Shown piece by piece: positions 18,188 through 28,400 of a stretch of DNA of 64,000 nucleotides. This DNA is from Thermotomaculum hydrothermale (GTDB lineage: Bacteria > Acidobacteriota > Holophagae > Thermotomaculales > Thermotomaculaceae), in the NCBI RefSeq assembly GCF_016592575.1, contig NZ_AP017470.1:434001-498000 (forward strand). Reading direction: 5' to 3'. A program made the translations under genes and the position numbers. How positions within the stretch are numbered: the stretch's first letter is position 1; each line of letters begins with the position of its first letter. The notes beneath the pieces are model-generated. The model ran no database searches. It was not told where the DNA came from and saw only the letters and a program-made list of their open reading frames with translations.

Positions 18188-18576
18188 CTTTCTTTAACCT
18201 CTAATATTTTAAAAATTGGAGTATTTGCTACTTTTATTGTCTTTTTATTCATATAATTAAAAACTGGCAAGAACGGATAAAAGTTTGCTTTTAATTCTAA
18301 TTTTATATGCTGAGGTTTTGTAACAATAAATACCCTCTCTTTCCCTGCAAATTTTTTGATTTCTTCAATTCTTACAATCTTCCCATTTTTGATTTCCATT
18401 TTTGCTTTGTATTTCCCATTAAGGAAAAACTTTGCGCTATCTCCTTCTAATTTTACCTTCCATTGTTTTTTTAAAATTTTATTATTGAACCCTTTATAAT
18501 TTCCTTCAATTATTAATATCTTTGAAAAGGCATTAATACTGATTAATACTAAGAATAGTATAATTATTTTTTTCAT
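18184..18576 (-). CDS. Small exported protein of unknown function
   Basis: 130 residues. Residues 1-18 form a signal peptide (MKKIIILFLVLISINAFS). The mature part is basic and predicted beta-rich (GNYKGFNNKILKKQWKVKLEG...FFLNGKYKAKMEIKNGKI). It has no cysteine and no lipobox. The stop overlaps the start of the transglutaminase-like gene (ATGA), so the two are translationally coupled; it may be an accessory or inhibitor of that enzyme, by position only. I do not recognise the family. Confidence 0.6.
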   Translation of the reverse strand: MKKIIILFLVLISINAFSKILIIEGNYKGFNNKILKKQWKVKLEGDSAKFFLNGKYKAKMEIKNGKIVRIEEIKKFAGKERVFIVTKPQHIKLELKANFYPFLPVFNYMNKKTIKVANTPIFKILEVKER

Positions 18577-18585
18577 AGTTAACTC

Positions 18586-19011
18586 CTAATAGTTGTAAAA
18601 TGGATTTGACTGTGTTTTTAAATAAATTTTCCAGTCTCCGTTTTCTTTTATCCATTTGTTTTTTACAATAACATTTTCTAATTTATAGCCCTGAAAATCA
18701 ATGGTAATTGAGACTTTAACTTCTGCCTCTGTTTTATTTTTGTTGTATTTAATATTTTCAATTTCATACTTTAATACCCTGTAATTTAAAAGTGAGTAGA
18801 ATTTCTTTTCATTAATCTCTTTTTTTAGCGATTGCGGGAGGAAATCATCGTAAAGCCTCATTGTTTTCCCGTTGTAGTTAAAGGTATATTTTCCAGTCAT
18901 TCTTGCTTTCCAGAAAAGCTCAACCTTTGTTTCAAGCGGGATACTATTTCCTAACTTTAAGCAACTTACAGTAGAAATAACAAAAAACAGCAATAGAATT
19001 TTTTTTGCCAT
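18586..19011 (-). CDS. Putative lipoprotein of unknown function
   Basis: 141 residues from the ATG at 19011, which has GGGAG six bases upstream; a GTG two codons earlier is less well placed. The N-terminus (MAKKILLLFFVISTVSC) ends in a lipobox-like cysteine. The rest shows a short helix and a beta-sheet-like C-terminus (EAEVKVSITIDFQGYKLENVIVKNKWIKENGDWKIYL) of the style seen in NTF2-like proteins. It lies 9 bases upstream of the small exported protein and is probably the first gene of the three-gene transglutaminase-like operon. Confidence 0.6.
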   Translation of the reverse strand: MAKKILLLFFVISTVSCLKLGNSIPLETKVELFWKARMTGKYTFNYNGKTMRLYDDFLPQSLKKEINEKKFYSLLNYRVLKYEIENIKYNKNKTEAEVKVSITIDFQGYKLENVIVKNKWIKENGDWKIYLKTQSNPFYNY

Positions 19012-19170
19012 ATTCACTCCCTTTCACTAATATATTATCCATTAGATTGTAATTAAAGACAATTGTTTTTAACTTTCAAGTGTTTTAACTCACAAAATTC
19101 TTATTCTTAGACGGATGAAAATGTGGTATAGTTTTATTGAAATTTCTCTTTAAATTTGTGGGAGGTAAAT

Positions 19171-19734
19171 ATGAAAAAGTTTATTGTTTTGGTTTTAGGT
19201 ATTTTACTTGCTATTCCGTCTTATTCTATGAAAATAGCGGGCAAAAATCTTCCTGACACTTTAAAATTTGGTGATGCTACCCTTGTTTTGAATGGTGCAG
19301 GTATAAGAAAGAAATTCTGGGTAAAGGTTTATGCCGGTGGATTATATCTTACAAAAAAATCCCATAACGCAAAAGCGATTATAAATGCTGATGAACCTAT
19401 GGCAGTAAGATTGCATTTTATTTACGACGGTGTTTCTTCTAAAAAGATGAGAGGGGCATGGGAAGACAGTTTTGAGGAAGTTTTAAGCGACAATGAATTA
19501 ATGAAACTTAAAAACAAGATAAAACTTTTTGAATCATTCTTTGATGTAGAAACCCACGAAGATGATATATGGGATTTGGTTTATATTCCAGGTGTTGGTA
19601 CAAAGGTACTCTTAAATGGTAAAGAGAAGGGTGTTGTTCCCGGATTGGATTTCAAAAAAGCGCTTTTCTCAATTTACCTTTCTGAAAAGACAGAGATACC
19701 TGATGTCAGGGAGGCAATGTTAGGATTAGATTAA
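19171..19734 (+). CDS. Exported chalcone-isomerase-like protein
   Basis: 188 residues from the ATG preceded by GGGAGGT; an upstream in-frame start at 19156 lacks a ribosome site. A signal peptide ends near residue 19. The body matches the bacterial chalcone-isomerase-like family: LPDTLKFGDATLVLNGAGIRKKFWVKVYAGGLYL, then AWEDSFEEV and GVGTKVLLNGKEKGVVPGLDFKKALFSIYL. The bacterial members are not flavonoid enzymes and probably bind fatty acids or other lipids. The gene is monocistronic with its own terminator. Confidence 0.85.
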   Translation: MKKFIVLVLGILLAIPSYSMKIAGKNLPDTLKFGDATLVLNGAGIRKKFWVKVYAGGLYLTKKSHNAKAIINADEPMAVRLHFIYDGVSSKKMRGAWEDSFEEVLSDNELMKLKNKIKLFESFFDVETHEDDIWDLVYIPGVGTKVLLNGKEKGVVPGLDFKKALFSIYLSEKTEIPDVREAMLGLD

Positions 19735-19760
19735 ATTTTTAGAAAAAATCAGTTTGAAAG

Positions 19761-19783
19761 GGCAGGGTAACCTGCCTTTTTTT
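19761..19783 (+). terminator. Rho-independent terminator
   Basis: GGCAGG/CCTGCC stem around GTAA, followed by seven T residues, directly after the chalcone-isomerase-like gene. Confidence 0.9.
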
Positions 19784-19807
19784 GTTTTTATGTAGTAATA
19801 TTTAACT

Positions 19808-21004
19808 ATGGATTACGAAAGGCTGAAAACTCTAATTATTGGCAGTTTAGTTTTTGTTGGTTTTCTTTTTGTTGCTTTTATTTTAATTGTAAGGAAACTT
19901 AAAAGAGAGTTTGAGAGTTCAAAAGTTGTTGAGCCTGACGATGTGTTCTATCAAAACTTAAAAACAGCACTTGAAAAACAACATGCCTTAACTGAAGAGG
20001 TTAAGAGAAAAGAGAGATTTCAGAAAACAGTACTTGACAACATTTCTGTGGGAGTTGCAGTCTTCGATAGGTATAAAAAACTTAGAGATTCAAATAGTTT
20101 TTTTAGAAAACTCTTTAGTATAGATGAAAATTCAAATGGAAAAACAATTGTTGAGTTAGGCTTTCCTGAAGGTTTTGTTGAGTTTGTTAAATCAATAAAT
20201 TTTTCAATGCTTTTTCAACCCTTTGAGAAACAGTTAAATTTAAAAGAAAAGGTGTTGTTGATAAGGGTATCTAAAATACAATTTATGACAGATGCTGAGG
20301 GGATACTTCTTTTAATCCATGATATTACAGAGCTTGAAAATGCAAAGAAGAAGCTTGAATTAAGAAACAGGCTTGAGTATATAGGTGAAATGTCGGCAAA
20401 TATGGCCCACGAGTTTAAGAATGCAATTTCCACTGTTAAAGGCTATGCTCAAATGATATTAACGGGGGAAAATGATGATAAATCATTAAAGTATGCAGAG
20501 AAAATATTAAAAGAAAGTGAAAATATAAACGAGGTTGTAAATAGATTCCTTCTTTATGCAAAGCCTCTTAATATCTCGCTTGAGAATATTGATGCAAAGG
20601 AATTTTTAAATAAAATTGAATCTAAATTTGAAGATAAAGAGTATGTGGATTTTCTATTTGAGTCAGAAAACTTTGTTTTTAAGGGAGACAGAGTTTTATT
20701 GCGTCAGTGTTTTGAAAATTTGATTTTAAACTCAATTGAAAGTGTAAGGGGAAATGACAATCCATCAGTTAAGGTTTTTCTTAAGAAAAGTGAAAATGGT
20801 GAGGTTATTTTCAGGGTTGTTGATAATGGAAAGGGAATTCCAGAAGATGAAATTACAAAGGTTTTTGTTCCCTTTTTTACCACAAAAAGTGAAGGCACAG
20901 GGCTTGGGCTTGCAATATGTGAAAAGATAATTGCAAAACACAATGGGAGCATAGAGATAAAATCTGAACAAGGGATAGGGACAGAGGTAATAGTAAGGCT
21001 ATGA
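19808..21004 (+). CDS. Membrane sensor histidine kinase (NtrB/AtoS type)
   Basis: 398 residues. A single transmembrane helix spans about 8-29, then a coiled segment and a PAS domain (about 70-175). The HisKA domain has phospho-acceptor H201 in MAHEFKNAISTVKGYAQMI. The ATPase domain carries the N box (FENLILNSIESV), G1 (VVDNGKGIPEDE), the F box (VFVPFFTTK) and G2 (GTGLGLAI). No ribosome site is visible; a TAATAT at 19796-19801 sits so close to the ATG that a leaderless transcript is possible. It overlaps the response regulator gene by four bases, so they form a cognate pair. Confidence 0.92.
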   Translation: MDYERLKTLIIGSLVFVGFLFVAFILIVRKLKREFESSKVVEPDDVFYQNLKTALEKQHALTEEVKRKERFQKTVLDNISVGVAVFDRYKKLRDSNSFFRKLFSIDENSNGKTIVELGFPEGFVEFVKSINFSMLFQPFEKQLNLKEKVLLIRVSKIQFMTDAEGILLLIHDITELENAKKKLELRNRLEYIGEMSANMAHEFKNAISTVKGYAQMILTGENDDKSLKYAEKILKESENINEVVNRFLLYAKPLNISLENIDAKEFLNKIESKFEDKEYVDFLFESENFVFKGDRVLLRQCFENLILNSIESVRGNDNPSVKVFLKKSENGEVIFRVVDNGKGIPEDEITKVFVPFFTTKSEGTGLGLAICEKIIAKHNGSIEIKSEQGIGTEVIVRL

Positions 21005-22299
21005 CAAGGGTTTTAATTGTAGAAGACAGAGAAAGTTTAAGGGAGATGTTGAGGGATTTTTTAAGTGAAAGATACTATGTTTTTGATGCTGAATCAGCGG
21101 AAGAGGCAGAGAAACACCTTCTCCACTACCCTGATATAATTCTCTGCGATTTAAAATTGCCGGGGATTAGCGGGATTGAGTTTATAGATATTGTGAAAGA
21201 AAGATGTCCTGAAAGCGAAATAATAATTATGACTGCCTTTGGTGATATTCCCACCGCTGTTGAAGCGATGAGAAAAGGTGCTTTTGATTTTATCCCAAAG
21301 CCTCTTGATTTAAATCTTCTTGCAGTTTTAATAGAAAAAGCAGAAAAAACAATAGCTTTAAAAAGAAAAATAGATAATGGAGAAAAAAAGTTTGAGGTAA
21401 TAGGGGAAAGCCCTATTTTTAAAAATACCCTTTCAATTGCTAAAAGGTATGCAGATGAGGATATACCGGTGCTTATTTTAGGAGAAAGCGGCAGTGGAAA
21501 AGAGATAATAGCAAGATATATCCATTTGAATTCAAAGAGAAAAGACAGAATGTTTGTCCCCATAAACTCTTCTGCAATACCTGCAAGCCTCTTTGAGTCA
21601 GAGATTTTCGGTTATTCAAAGGGTGCTTTTACAGGGGCAATTAACTCAAAAAAGGGTTTAATTGAGGTTGCTGAGGGGGGTACTGTTTTTTTTGATGAAA
21701 TTGGGGACTTGCCTCTTAACCTTCAGGCAAAAATATTGAGGCTTATTGAAAGCGGTGAGTATCAAAGGGTTGGGGGAGAAAGATTTTTAAAGGCCAATGT
21801 TAGATTTCTCTTTGCAACAAATAAAGATATAAAAGAAATGGTAAATAATGGTACTTTTAGAGAGGATTTGTATCATAGAATATCTGCATTTACAGTAAAA
21901 GTGCCCCCTTTAAGGGAAAGGCCTGAGGATATACCTCTTTTATTAAACTATTTTTTAGAAAAGAGTCAAAAGGGGAAGAGTCTAAAAATTGACAAAAAAA
22001 CTCTTGAAACTCTGAAAAAGATGGAGTGGAGAGGGAATGTAAGAGAGTTGAAAAACCTTGTTGAAAAGTGGGTTATCTTTGGAGAAGTTTTTTTTGATAG
22101 AGGGATTTCAGAGATAGATGATAATATCAGAATAAATTTAGACCCTGATAAAACCTTTAGAAAGTACCAGGAAGATTTTGAAAAAAAAATTCTTGAATTT
22201 TACCTTAAAAAGCATAAAGGGAATAAGTTGGCAATGGCAAAGGAGCTTGATATGAATTATAAAACCCTTCTTTCTAAACTTGCAAAGTACGGATTATGA
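21001..22299 (+). CDS. Sigma-54-dependent response regulator (NtrC family)
   Basis: 432 residues. Receiver domain with D50 as phospho-acceptor (IILCDLKLPG) and the conserved lysine in PKPL. The AAA+ domain has Walker A GESGSGKE, the sigma-54 contact loop GAFTGA, Walker B (GGTVFFDEIGDLPL) and the arginine-finger region (FREDLYHRISAF, PPLRERPEDIPLL). A FIS-type helix-turn-helix closes the protein (NKLAMAKELDMNYKTLLSKLAKYGL). It activates sigma-54 promoters after phosphorylation by the kinase upstream. Coupling to the M23 peptidase gene suggests an envelope-related signal. Confidence 0.95.
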   Translation: MTRVLIVEDRESLREMLRDFLSERYYVFDAESAEEAEKHLLHYPDIILCDLKLPGISGIEFIDIVKERCPESEIIIMTAFGDIPTAVEAMRKGAFDFIPKPLDLNLLAVLIEKAEKTIALKRKIDNGEKKFEVIGESPIFKNTLSIAKRYADEDIPVLILGESGSGKEIIARYIHLNSKRKDRMFVPINSSAIPASLFESEIFGYSKGAFTGAINSKKGLIEVAEGGTVFFDEIGDLPLNLQAKILRLIESGEYQRVGGERFLKANVRFLFATNKDIKEMVNNGTFREDLYHRISAFTVKVPPLRERPEDIPLLLNYFLEKSQKGKSLKIDKKTLETLKKMEWRGNVRELKNLVEKWVIFGEVFFDRGISEIDDNIRINLDPDKTFRKYQEDFEKKILEFYLKKHKGNKLAMAKELDMNYKTLLSKLAKYGL

Positions 22300-23978
22300 A
22301 AAATCTAATTTTAATAGCCCTGCTTGCTTACTGGCCTCTTTTAAAAAACAATGGGATTACAGGCACATTTTCCGAGTACAGGTTTAACCACATTCACGCA
22401 GGATTTGATTTATCCACAAACGGGAAAACAGGCTATCCTGTCAGGTGTTTTGACGATGGCTATGTTTATATGATAAAGGTTAAGAAAAGGGGATATGGAA
22501 ATGTTGTTTACATAAAGCACCCAAAGAGAAAATTGATTTCAGTTTACGGTCATCTTAAATGTTTTAACAAGGCTATTCAAAAAATTGCAGATAATTACAA
22601 AAAGATAAGAAAAACAAAGTATCCCGGTTTAATTGTGCTTGGGGATAAAAAGATAAAAATAAAAAAAGGTGCAATAGTTGGGTTGAGCGGAGAATCTGGA
22701 GAAGGATTGCCACACCTTCACTTTGAATTAAGGGATTACAACAACAACCCTGTTGACGCATCTAAATACGGTTTTGATACAAGGTTTGACACAACCTATC
22801 CTGTAATTTCTGGCTTAAAGATAATACCTCAGGATTCTTTTTCCTCTTTTAACGGAAAAACTAAAGAGGGGTATTTAAAGGCATACAGGAAGAGGAAAAA
22901 CAAATTTGAATTAAGAAAATTCAACATTTCAGGCAATATCCTTTTTGCTTTAAGCGCCTATGATACTGCTGGAAGGGGGAAGGTGGGGGTAAAGAGTATA
23001 AATTTTTACCTGAATGGCAAGCCTGTTTATGTTTTTAATCCTGAAAGATTTTCCTTTGATAATTTCAAGCAATCCTGCTGTGTTTACGATTTTGAAGACA
23101 CTTCCCTTTTCCCAACAAAGTATTTTTATAATCTTTTCAAAATCAAAGGCTGCACTTTAAGTGTTTCTCAAATGCTAACTCAATACCCTTTTAAAAAGGG
23201 TGAAAATGCTTTAAAGATTGTTGTTTCAGACTTTCACAATAACAAATCTGTTTTAACGGCAACCTTTAATTACACTAAATTTAAGGGTAAGCCGGCTTTT
23301 TTTTCACCGCTTTCTGTTGTGGTAAATGACAGGGTAATTTTTGCAAAAGAAATTGAGAATTTGATTGATTTTAAGGCTTATGCAGTATTTCCTTATAATT
23401 ATGAAAAAAGGGAATTTGTTTATAAAAATTTTAAGATATCTTTAGTGGGAATAAATAAAGAAAAGAGGCTTTTAAAAATAAAAAAGATTAAAGATTTTAA
23501 GGGCTTTCTAATACCTGTTAAAGATTCTTTTTTCAAGATTGAAAGAGAAAATGAGTTTGTAAAAAGTGTTAAATATACATTTTTTCTTAAAAACATTGAT
23601 AAAAAATACGGAATTTACTTTTTTAATAGATTAAGAAAAAGGTGGATTTTTATTGGTGATAAAACAGAAAAAGATTCTATATCAGCAGATTATTACAGGG
23701 TTGGTGAAATTGGTGTTTTTATTGACAATGTTCCCCCTGAAATTAAAGGCAAACCTTATTACTTTGATGGAAAGTTTGTTATTAAAGCAATAGATATTGG
23801 TAAGGGAATTGACGAAGACTCAATTGTTTTTAAAAGCGACAAAAATGAGTACAAACTTGAATACGATAGAGATAGAAGGTGGCTTTTTTACGAGGGGAAG
23901 GTATTAAAGGGGAAATACACACTTGAGTTGTTAGATTATGCGGGCAACAAAATTACAAAGACAATTCTTGTGAAATAA
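22296..23978 (+). CDS. M23-family (LytM) peptidase
   Basis: 560 residues with a hydrophobic N-terminus that may serve as a signal peptide. The LytM zinc site is complete: H34 and D38 in HAGFD, and HLHFE near residue 145. Together with the VYGHL motif this indicates an active endopeptidase for peptidoglycan cross-links. The remaining 400 residues are beta-rich with no family I recognise. Unusually, the catalytic domain is at the N-terminus. It overlaps the regulator gene by four bases and is the last gene of the operon. Confidence 0.85.
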   Translation: MKNLILIALLAYWPLLKNNGITGTFSEYRFNHIHAGFDLSTNGKTGYPVRCFDDGYVYMIKVKKRGYGNVVYIKHPKRKLISVYGHLKCFNKAIQKIADNYKKIRKTKYPGLIVLGDKKIKIKKGAIVGLSGESGEGLPHLHFELRDYNNNPVDASKYGFDTRFDTTYPVISGLKIIPQDSFSSFNGKTKEGYLKAYRKRKNKFELRKFNISGNILFALSAYDTAGRGKVGVKSINFYLNGKPVYVFNPERFSFDNFKQSCCVYDFEDTSLFPTKYFYNLFKIKGCTLSVSQMLTQYPFKKGENALKIVVSDFHNNKSVLTATFNYTKFKGKPAFFSPLSVVVNDRVIFAKEIENLIDFKAYAVFPYNYEKREFVYKNFKISLVGINKEKRLLKIKKIKDFKGFLIPVKDSFFKIERENEFVKSVKYTFFLKNIDKKYGIYFFNRLRKRWIFIGDKTEKDSISADYYRVGEIGVFIDNVPPEIKGKPYYFDGKFVIKAIDIGKGIDEDSIVFKSDKNEYKLEYDRDRRWLFYEGKVLKGKYTLELLDYAGNKITKTILVK

Positions 23979-24003
23979 AAAAGGCAGGCCATTTAGACCT
24001 GCC
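23977..24003 (-). terminator. Rho-independent terminator for the flavoprotein gene
   Basis: Stem GGCAGG/CCTGCC (23983-24003). On the minus strand it is followed by TTTTTTATTT, so it mainly serves the gene at 24030-25376; it may also stop plus-strand transcripts of the M23 operon. Confidence 0.8.
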
Positions 24004-24029
24004 TGTATAGAAAACCTTGTTGCGGTAAA

Positions 24030-25376
24030 TTAAGGTATTCTCTTATCTTTAATCAATTTTTTCAAAACCTCTTCTGATGCAAATGCAAAGTATGGGTGAG
24101 ATGTTTTTGGAGTTAATTCAGGGTGTGATGAATAGTGATAACCTATAACATCGTATAAATTTGCCTTCATTAAAATCAATTGAGTTGCGGTTTCAATAAA
24201 CCCTGCTGGATTGAATTTTCCAATTAACTCTGCCCCTATAAACTGTAAATTTTCCTTATTGTATATCACCTTAACATAAACCTTTTTGTGATTTGGCATA
24301 TTTACATACATACAGGTTGATTCACCATAGCCTGTGATTACCTCAAAGCCGTTATCTATTGCATCCTTTTCGGTTAACCCTGCATTTGCTATTGCAATAT
24401 CCCCAACCTTTGTTACTGTTGCATTTATAACACCTTCATAAGGCCTCTTTATACCGCCAAAATTTAACCCTAAAATCCTTGCCATCTGCCCGGCGTTTGA
24501 ACCTAATTTGCCGGGAAATGGTTTTCCTGTAACAAAGTGCTTTGTTTCAATGCAATCCCCTATTGCGTATATGTCTTTAACCCCTGTTTCAAAGTATTCG
24601 TTTACAACAATTCCATTCTTTGATGTTTTAAGGCCAAATTTTTCAGCATAATCAGTTAAAGGCCTGACTCCAACAGCAGACAAAACCGCATCTGTTTCAA
24701 TTTTTGTCCCATCTTCAAGTTCAACAGCCTCAACCTTTTCCTTACCGATAAATTTCACAGCTTTTTTGCCTGTTAGAAGCTTAATTCCTTTTTCTTCAAG
24801 GTGTTCTTCTATCATTGAGATGTATTTATCGTCCAATCTTCCCCCTAAAACATGGGGCATCAATTCAATTACTGTAACATTTTTTCCCATGTTTTTAAGT
24901 GAAACGGCAAATTCAAGCCCGATGTAACCTGCGCCTAAAACAACAACATTGTTTATCCCCTCTAAAATCTTCATTGTTTCTTTTAAATCAACAGTTTTTC
25001 TAACCTTTAAGATATTCTTTAAGTCTTTACCTGGAATATCGGGGATAATCTGGTCTGTACCTGTTGCAAAAATCAATTTATCGTAGTAGTATTTGTTTCC
25101 CTTCTCTGTTAACACATACTTTTCTTCCGGATTCCCGTCAACAACCTTTTCAACTATAATTGGAGTCCCCCACCTTGTAACAATCTCCTCTTTTATCAAT
25201 CCCTTTTCCCAGGGTATTTCCCCTTCAACGATATACGGAGTGCCGCAATGGTTAACAATCCTCTCTTCTTCCCTGAAAACAGCAGTTTTTGCATCTTTAT
25301 GAAAAAAATGGATATACTTATTTAAAATCCTTGATGCCGGCCCGCCCCCAACTATTATGTAATCAAACTTCTCCAT
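24030..25376 (-). CDS. FAD-dependent pyridine nucleotide-disulfide oxidoreductase (CoA-disulfide reductase / NADH oxidase type)
   Basis: 448 residues. The FAD-binding GGGPASR lies at 10-16 and a single redox cysteine, C44 (NHCGTPYIVEG), is in the position used by CoA-disulfide reductases and NADH oxidases. The NAD(P) fold is VVVLGAGYIGLEFAVSL and the second FAD motif is DIYAIGDCIETK. The C-terminal dimerisation domain carries the PELTPKTSHP stretch. It could reduce CoA disulfide or persulfide, or detoxify O2 or peroxide; sequence alone cannot decide. Strong GGAGG ribosome site, own terminator, single gene. Confidence 0.85.
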   Translation of the reverse strand: MEKFDYIIVGGGPASRILNKYIHFFHKDAKTAVFREEERIVNHCGTPYIVEGEIPWEKGLIKEEIVTRWGTPIIVEKVVDGNPEEKYVLTEKGNKYYYDKLIFATGTDQIIPDIPGKDLKNILKVRKTVDLKETMKILEGINNVVVLGAGYIGLEFAVSLKNMGKNVTVIELMPHVLGGRLDDKYISMIEEHLEEKGIKLLTGKKAVKFIGKEKVEAVELEDGTKIETDAVLSAVGVRPLTDYAEKFGLKTSKNGIVVNEYFETGVKDIYAIGDCIETKHFVTGKPFPGKLGSNAGQMARILGLNFGGIKRPYEGVINATVTKVGDIAIANAGLTEKDAIDNGFEVITGYGESTCMYVNMPNHKKVYVKVIYNKENLQFIGAELIGKFNPAGFIETATQLILMKANLYDVIGYHYSSHPELTPKTSHPYFAFASEEVLKKLIKDKRIP

Positions 25377-25499
25377 AAAACCTCCTTTCTCTATTCAATA
25401 AATATGAACTATTGTTCTAAAAAAGGTTACAAAAAAGAAAGCCCCTGTCAATAAAAATCTTACAAAGGAAATCTATAACAGGGGCAATTTTAAAGGAAT

Positions 25500-28400
25500 T
25501 TAATTGTCTATTACAATAACCTCGGTGCATTCAGGCGGTATTCTAAATGTGTGACCCTGCCATTCAAATGGAGAGCCTCCGTTGTTTGTATTGTTAACCC
25601 TGTAAATCTTTATTTTGCCTTCGCTATTTTCTGTTAATCTTTTGCCATCAAGGTATATGTCGGTGTCAATAGGTATGTCCTCAACATTTGAAATAAGGAT
25701 TGCAATTCCACTTTCTCCCTTTGATGCAATATAGTAAAGTTTCCTTCCCCTCTCTCCAACAGTAAAGAATCTGTCTGTTAAAACTTTAGGGTAATTTCTG
25801 TACAGCATTGAATATAATCTAAATGCATTGGAGGAGGGTTTTGGAGTTGCATTCTCATCACCGTAAAAAAGCCCGGTCCACCCCCTGTTTTCATCGTTTG
25901 GCCCTGCATCTGGAGAGGTTGATCTTTCATCGCTGCTTCTGTAATAGTAAGCCCTAACGACGCCCCCCTGTTGCAGTGCTATAAAATCTGCACATAGCAT
26001 AGCAGCGCCCTGTTTTCCATTCATAACATTAAAAAGGTATTCGTTTGAATAGGGTATAGGCCCTGAGCCGTCCTCTGCGTCATAATCTTTACCATAGCCA
26101 TAAGCATCGCAAATTATTTCAACTCCGTCAAAGAATCCTGTTCCAGCCCACGGCACACTTGAAAAATCACCTTTCCCGTCAAGTAAGTCTCTGTACTGCT
26201 TAACAGCCTTATAGTATAGACAGGGGTCGCTTTTCCACATGTGAAATCCAATCCAATCAGGTTTTACATTCTCATTGTAAAGTTTTAGTAAAAACATTAT
26301 TGCTTTATTATTTTCGGTAACTCCGTTTATTACATCAATGGTTGGTTTTAAAATTCCTGGCCCTCCAACTTTTAATTCAGGGTAATCTGACTTTAACTCT
26401 TTAAACACCTTTACCCAGAAGGTAAGGAATTCTGAATCTGTTCTGTCAAAAAAGTTTGAGTTAGGCCACTCTGTCCATATATCAAGGTAAGGGAATGCGT
26501 TTGGGTGTGAATTCCAGTTTTTATACCTGTCAACCATCTTTTTGGCGGCAATAATCCAGTTGTCTTCCTGGTCTTCCCTTGGCCCTGCAAAGTCATGGTG
26601 TTTGTAATAGGATTGGGTTTCTCCCCCCACTCTTAAAAAAGGCTCAAAGCCTCCGTCAACAATTGATGAATAAGTTCTGTCGCTTGCATCCCAATGGTAA
26701 TAACTGTCATTATTTGCATCGCAATCCCACGAGGGATAAACAGAGTCATCAGGGCATTGAAATATTCCTTCAATATCAAGGCTGTCATCGTAATAGCCGT
26801 TGTTTCTAATTGTGGTTACTCCAATATCCTGCAATTTTTCAGTTAAATCGTAAAAAGGTGTTTGAGGAGGGGTGTAAGGCCCTGCAATTACTCCTAATAG
26901 ATTCTGTATTGTGCCGAAGGAATTTGATGAATTAATGTAAATTTTAGTTGTATCCCTTTTCTCGCTTGCCCTGATTAAAACAGGGTATTCCCCGAAGTTG
27001 ACTGTTATATTCCCGTTGTCGTCCACAAAGCCTGTTTCAATGTTGAAAATATCATCGGGGTTAAATTGAGCCATATCCCCTGCATAGCCGGGGCAGTCTT
27101 CAGGGACAAGCTCAACTATTTCAACATATTCTCCGGCAAGGCTTGGCAATGTGATTGTTGAATCTGATGCTGAAACTCCGTCGTCCTTCCATGCAATGTA
27201 TGCATCTCCCTTTAACCTTTGTGCATTGTTAAACCTGTAAAGCCAGATACCATCTTCGCCCTCTTTTAATGTGTCAACAAATGTAAAATCCCTTACAGAG
27301 TCAGCAAACATTCTTAAAGCACAGATTGAGGGTTTTCTCTTTGTGTCGTCGTCAATTATTCCGTAACCTGCCCAGCCCCCGCCAGTTGAGCCGCTTTGAA
27401 AACTGTGTACAAGGCATGTTTCAGCACCGAGGGCGAAACTTATAGTGAACATTTTAACCATATACGAGGCTTGGTTCTTTAATCCCGGTTCTATCCCGTT
27501 TTCATTTGTTACAGTATGAATGTCTGTTTTTGTGCTGATTCCTGTTTCAGATATAACCCACGGTTTTTCAGGAAGCATGCCTTCATCCATAGGTGAAAGC
27601 AGATAATCCCTGACAATATCTGCATAGTTTTGCCATGGGCCGTAATAGTGTATCCCATACACATCAATTTTTGCCATTGTTTCAGGGTAATTGTGTGCAA
27701 ATGCAACCAGTTTGTTCAACTGATTTACCAATATTGAATCAAGGGTACCTAAAAGGTGAGGGAAACTAAACTTTATATCAGGGTCAATTGATTTAGCTGT
27801 GTCAACAGTGGTGTCAATTATCTTTGCAAAGTTCTCCTCACCGTATGTTTCCTCTCCAAATGTCTCATTTAAAATCTCATAGTATTTTAACTCCGGGAAT
27901 GTAGTAACGACATCTGTAACATAGTCTTTCAGTTTTTGCACATCATCAGGACTATTCATATCAATTGGGATGCTTTCATCATCATCAATCCCTGTCCAGT
28001 AAGGCTTAAATCCAACAATTGTTGGCATAACAGAAAAGCCTTGAGAGTTTCTTAAAAATTCTTCTCTGTTTTCTGTATTATTTTCATCTATCCACTCTGA
28101 ATAAAAAACATCTCTGCTTTGAAGGTGTCTTAATGCAAATCTATAGGGCTGGCCTGATGATACCCACGCTATTTCATTTTCAACATCTTCCTGAGATGGT
28201 GTTGTTACATGCTGGTCAGCACCGCCGGGGAATTTAGGTGAATTTATCCCGAATCTTGGCAAACTAATTTCTCCCCTGTAAGGCCCGTACATTCTATTTT
28301 CGTTTAAGGGGATAATTTCATAGCCGCCTAAAATTTTTCTCGGCGTAACATTATCGTCTCCAAAAACAATAATACCGGTTAACGCTCCCTTTACGCTTGG

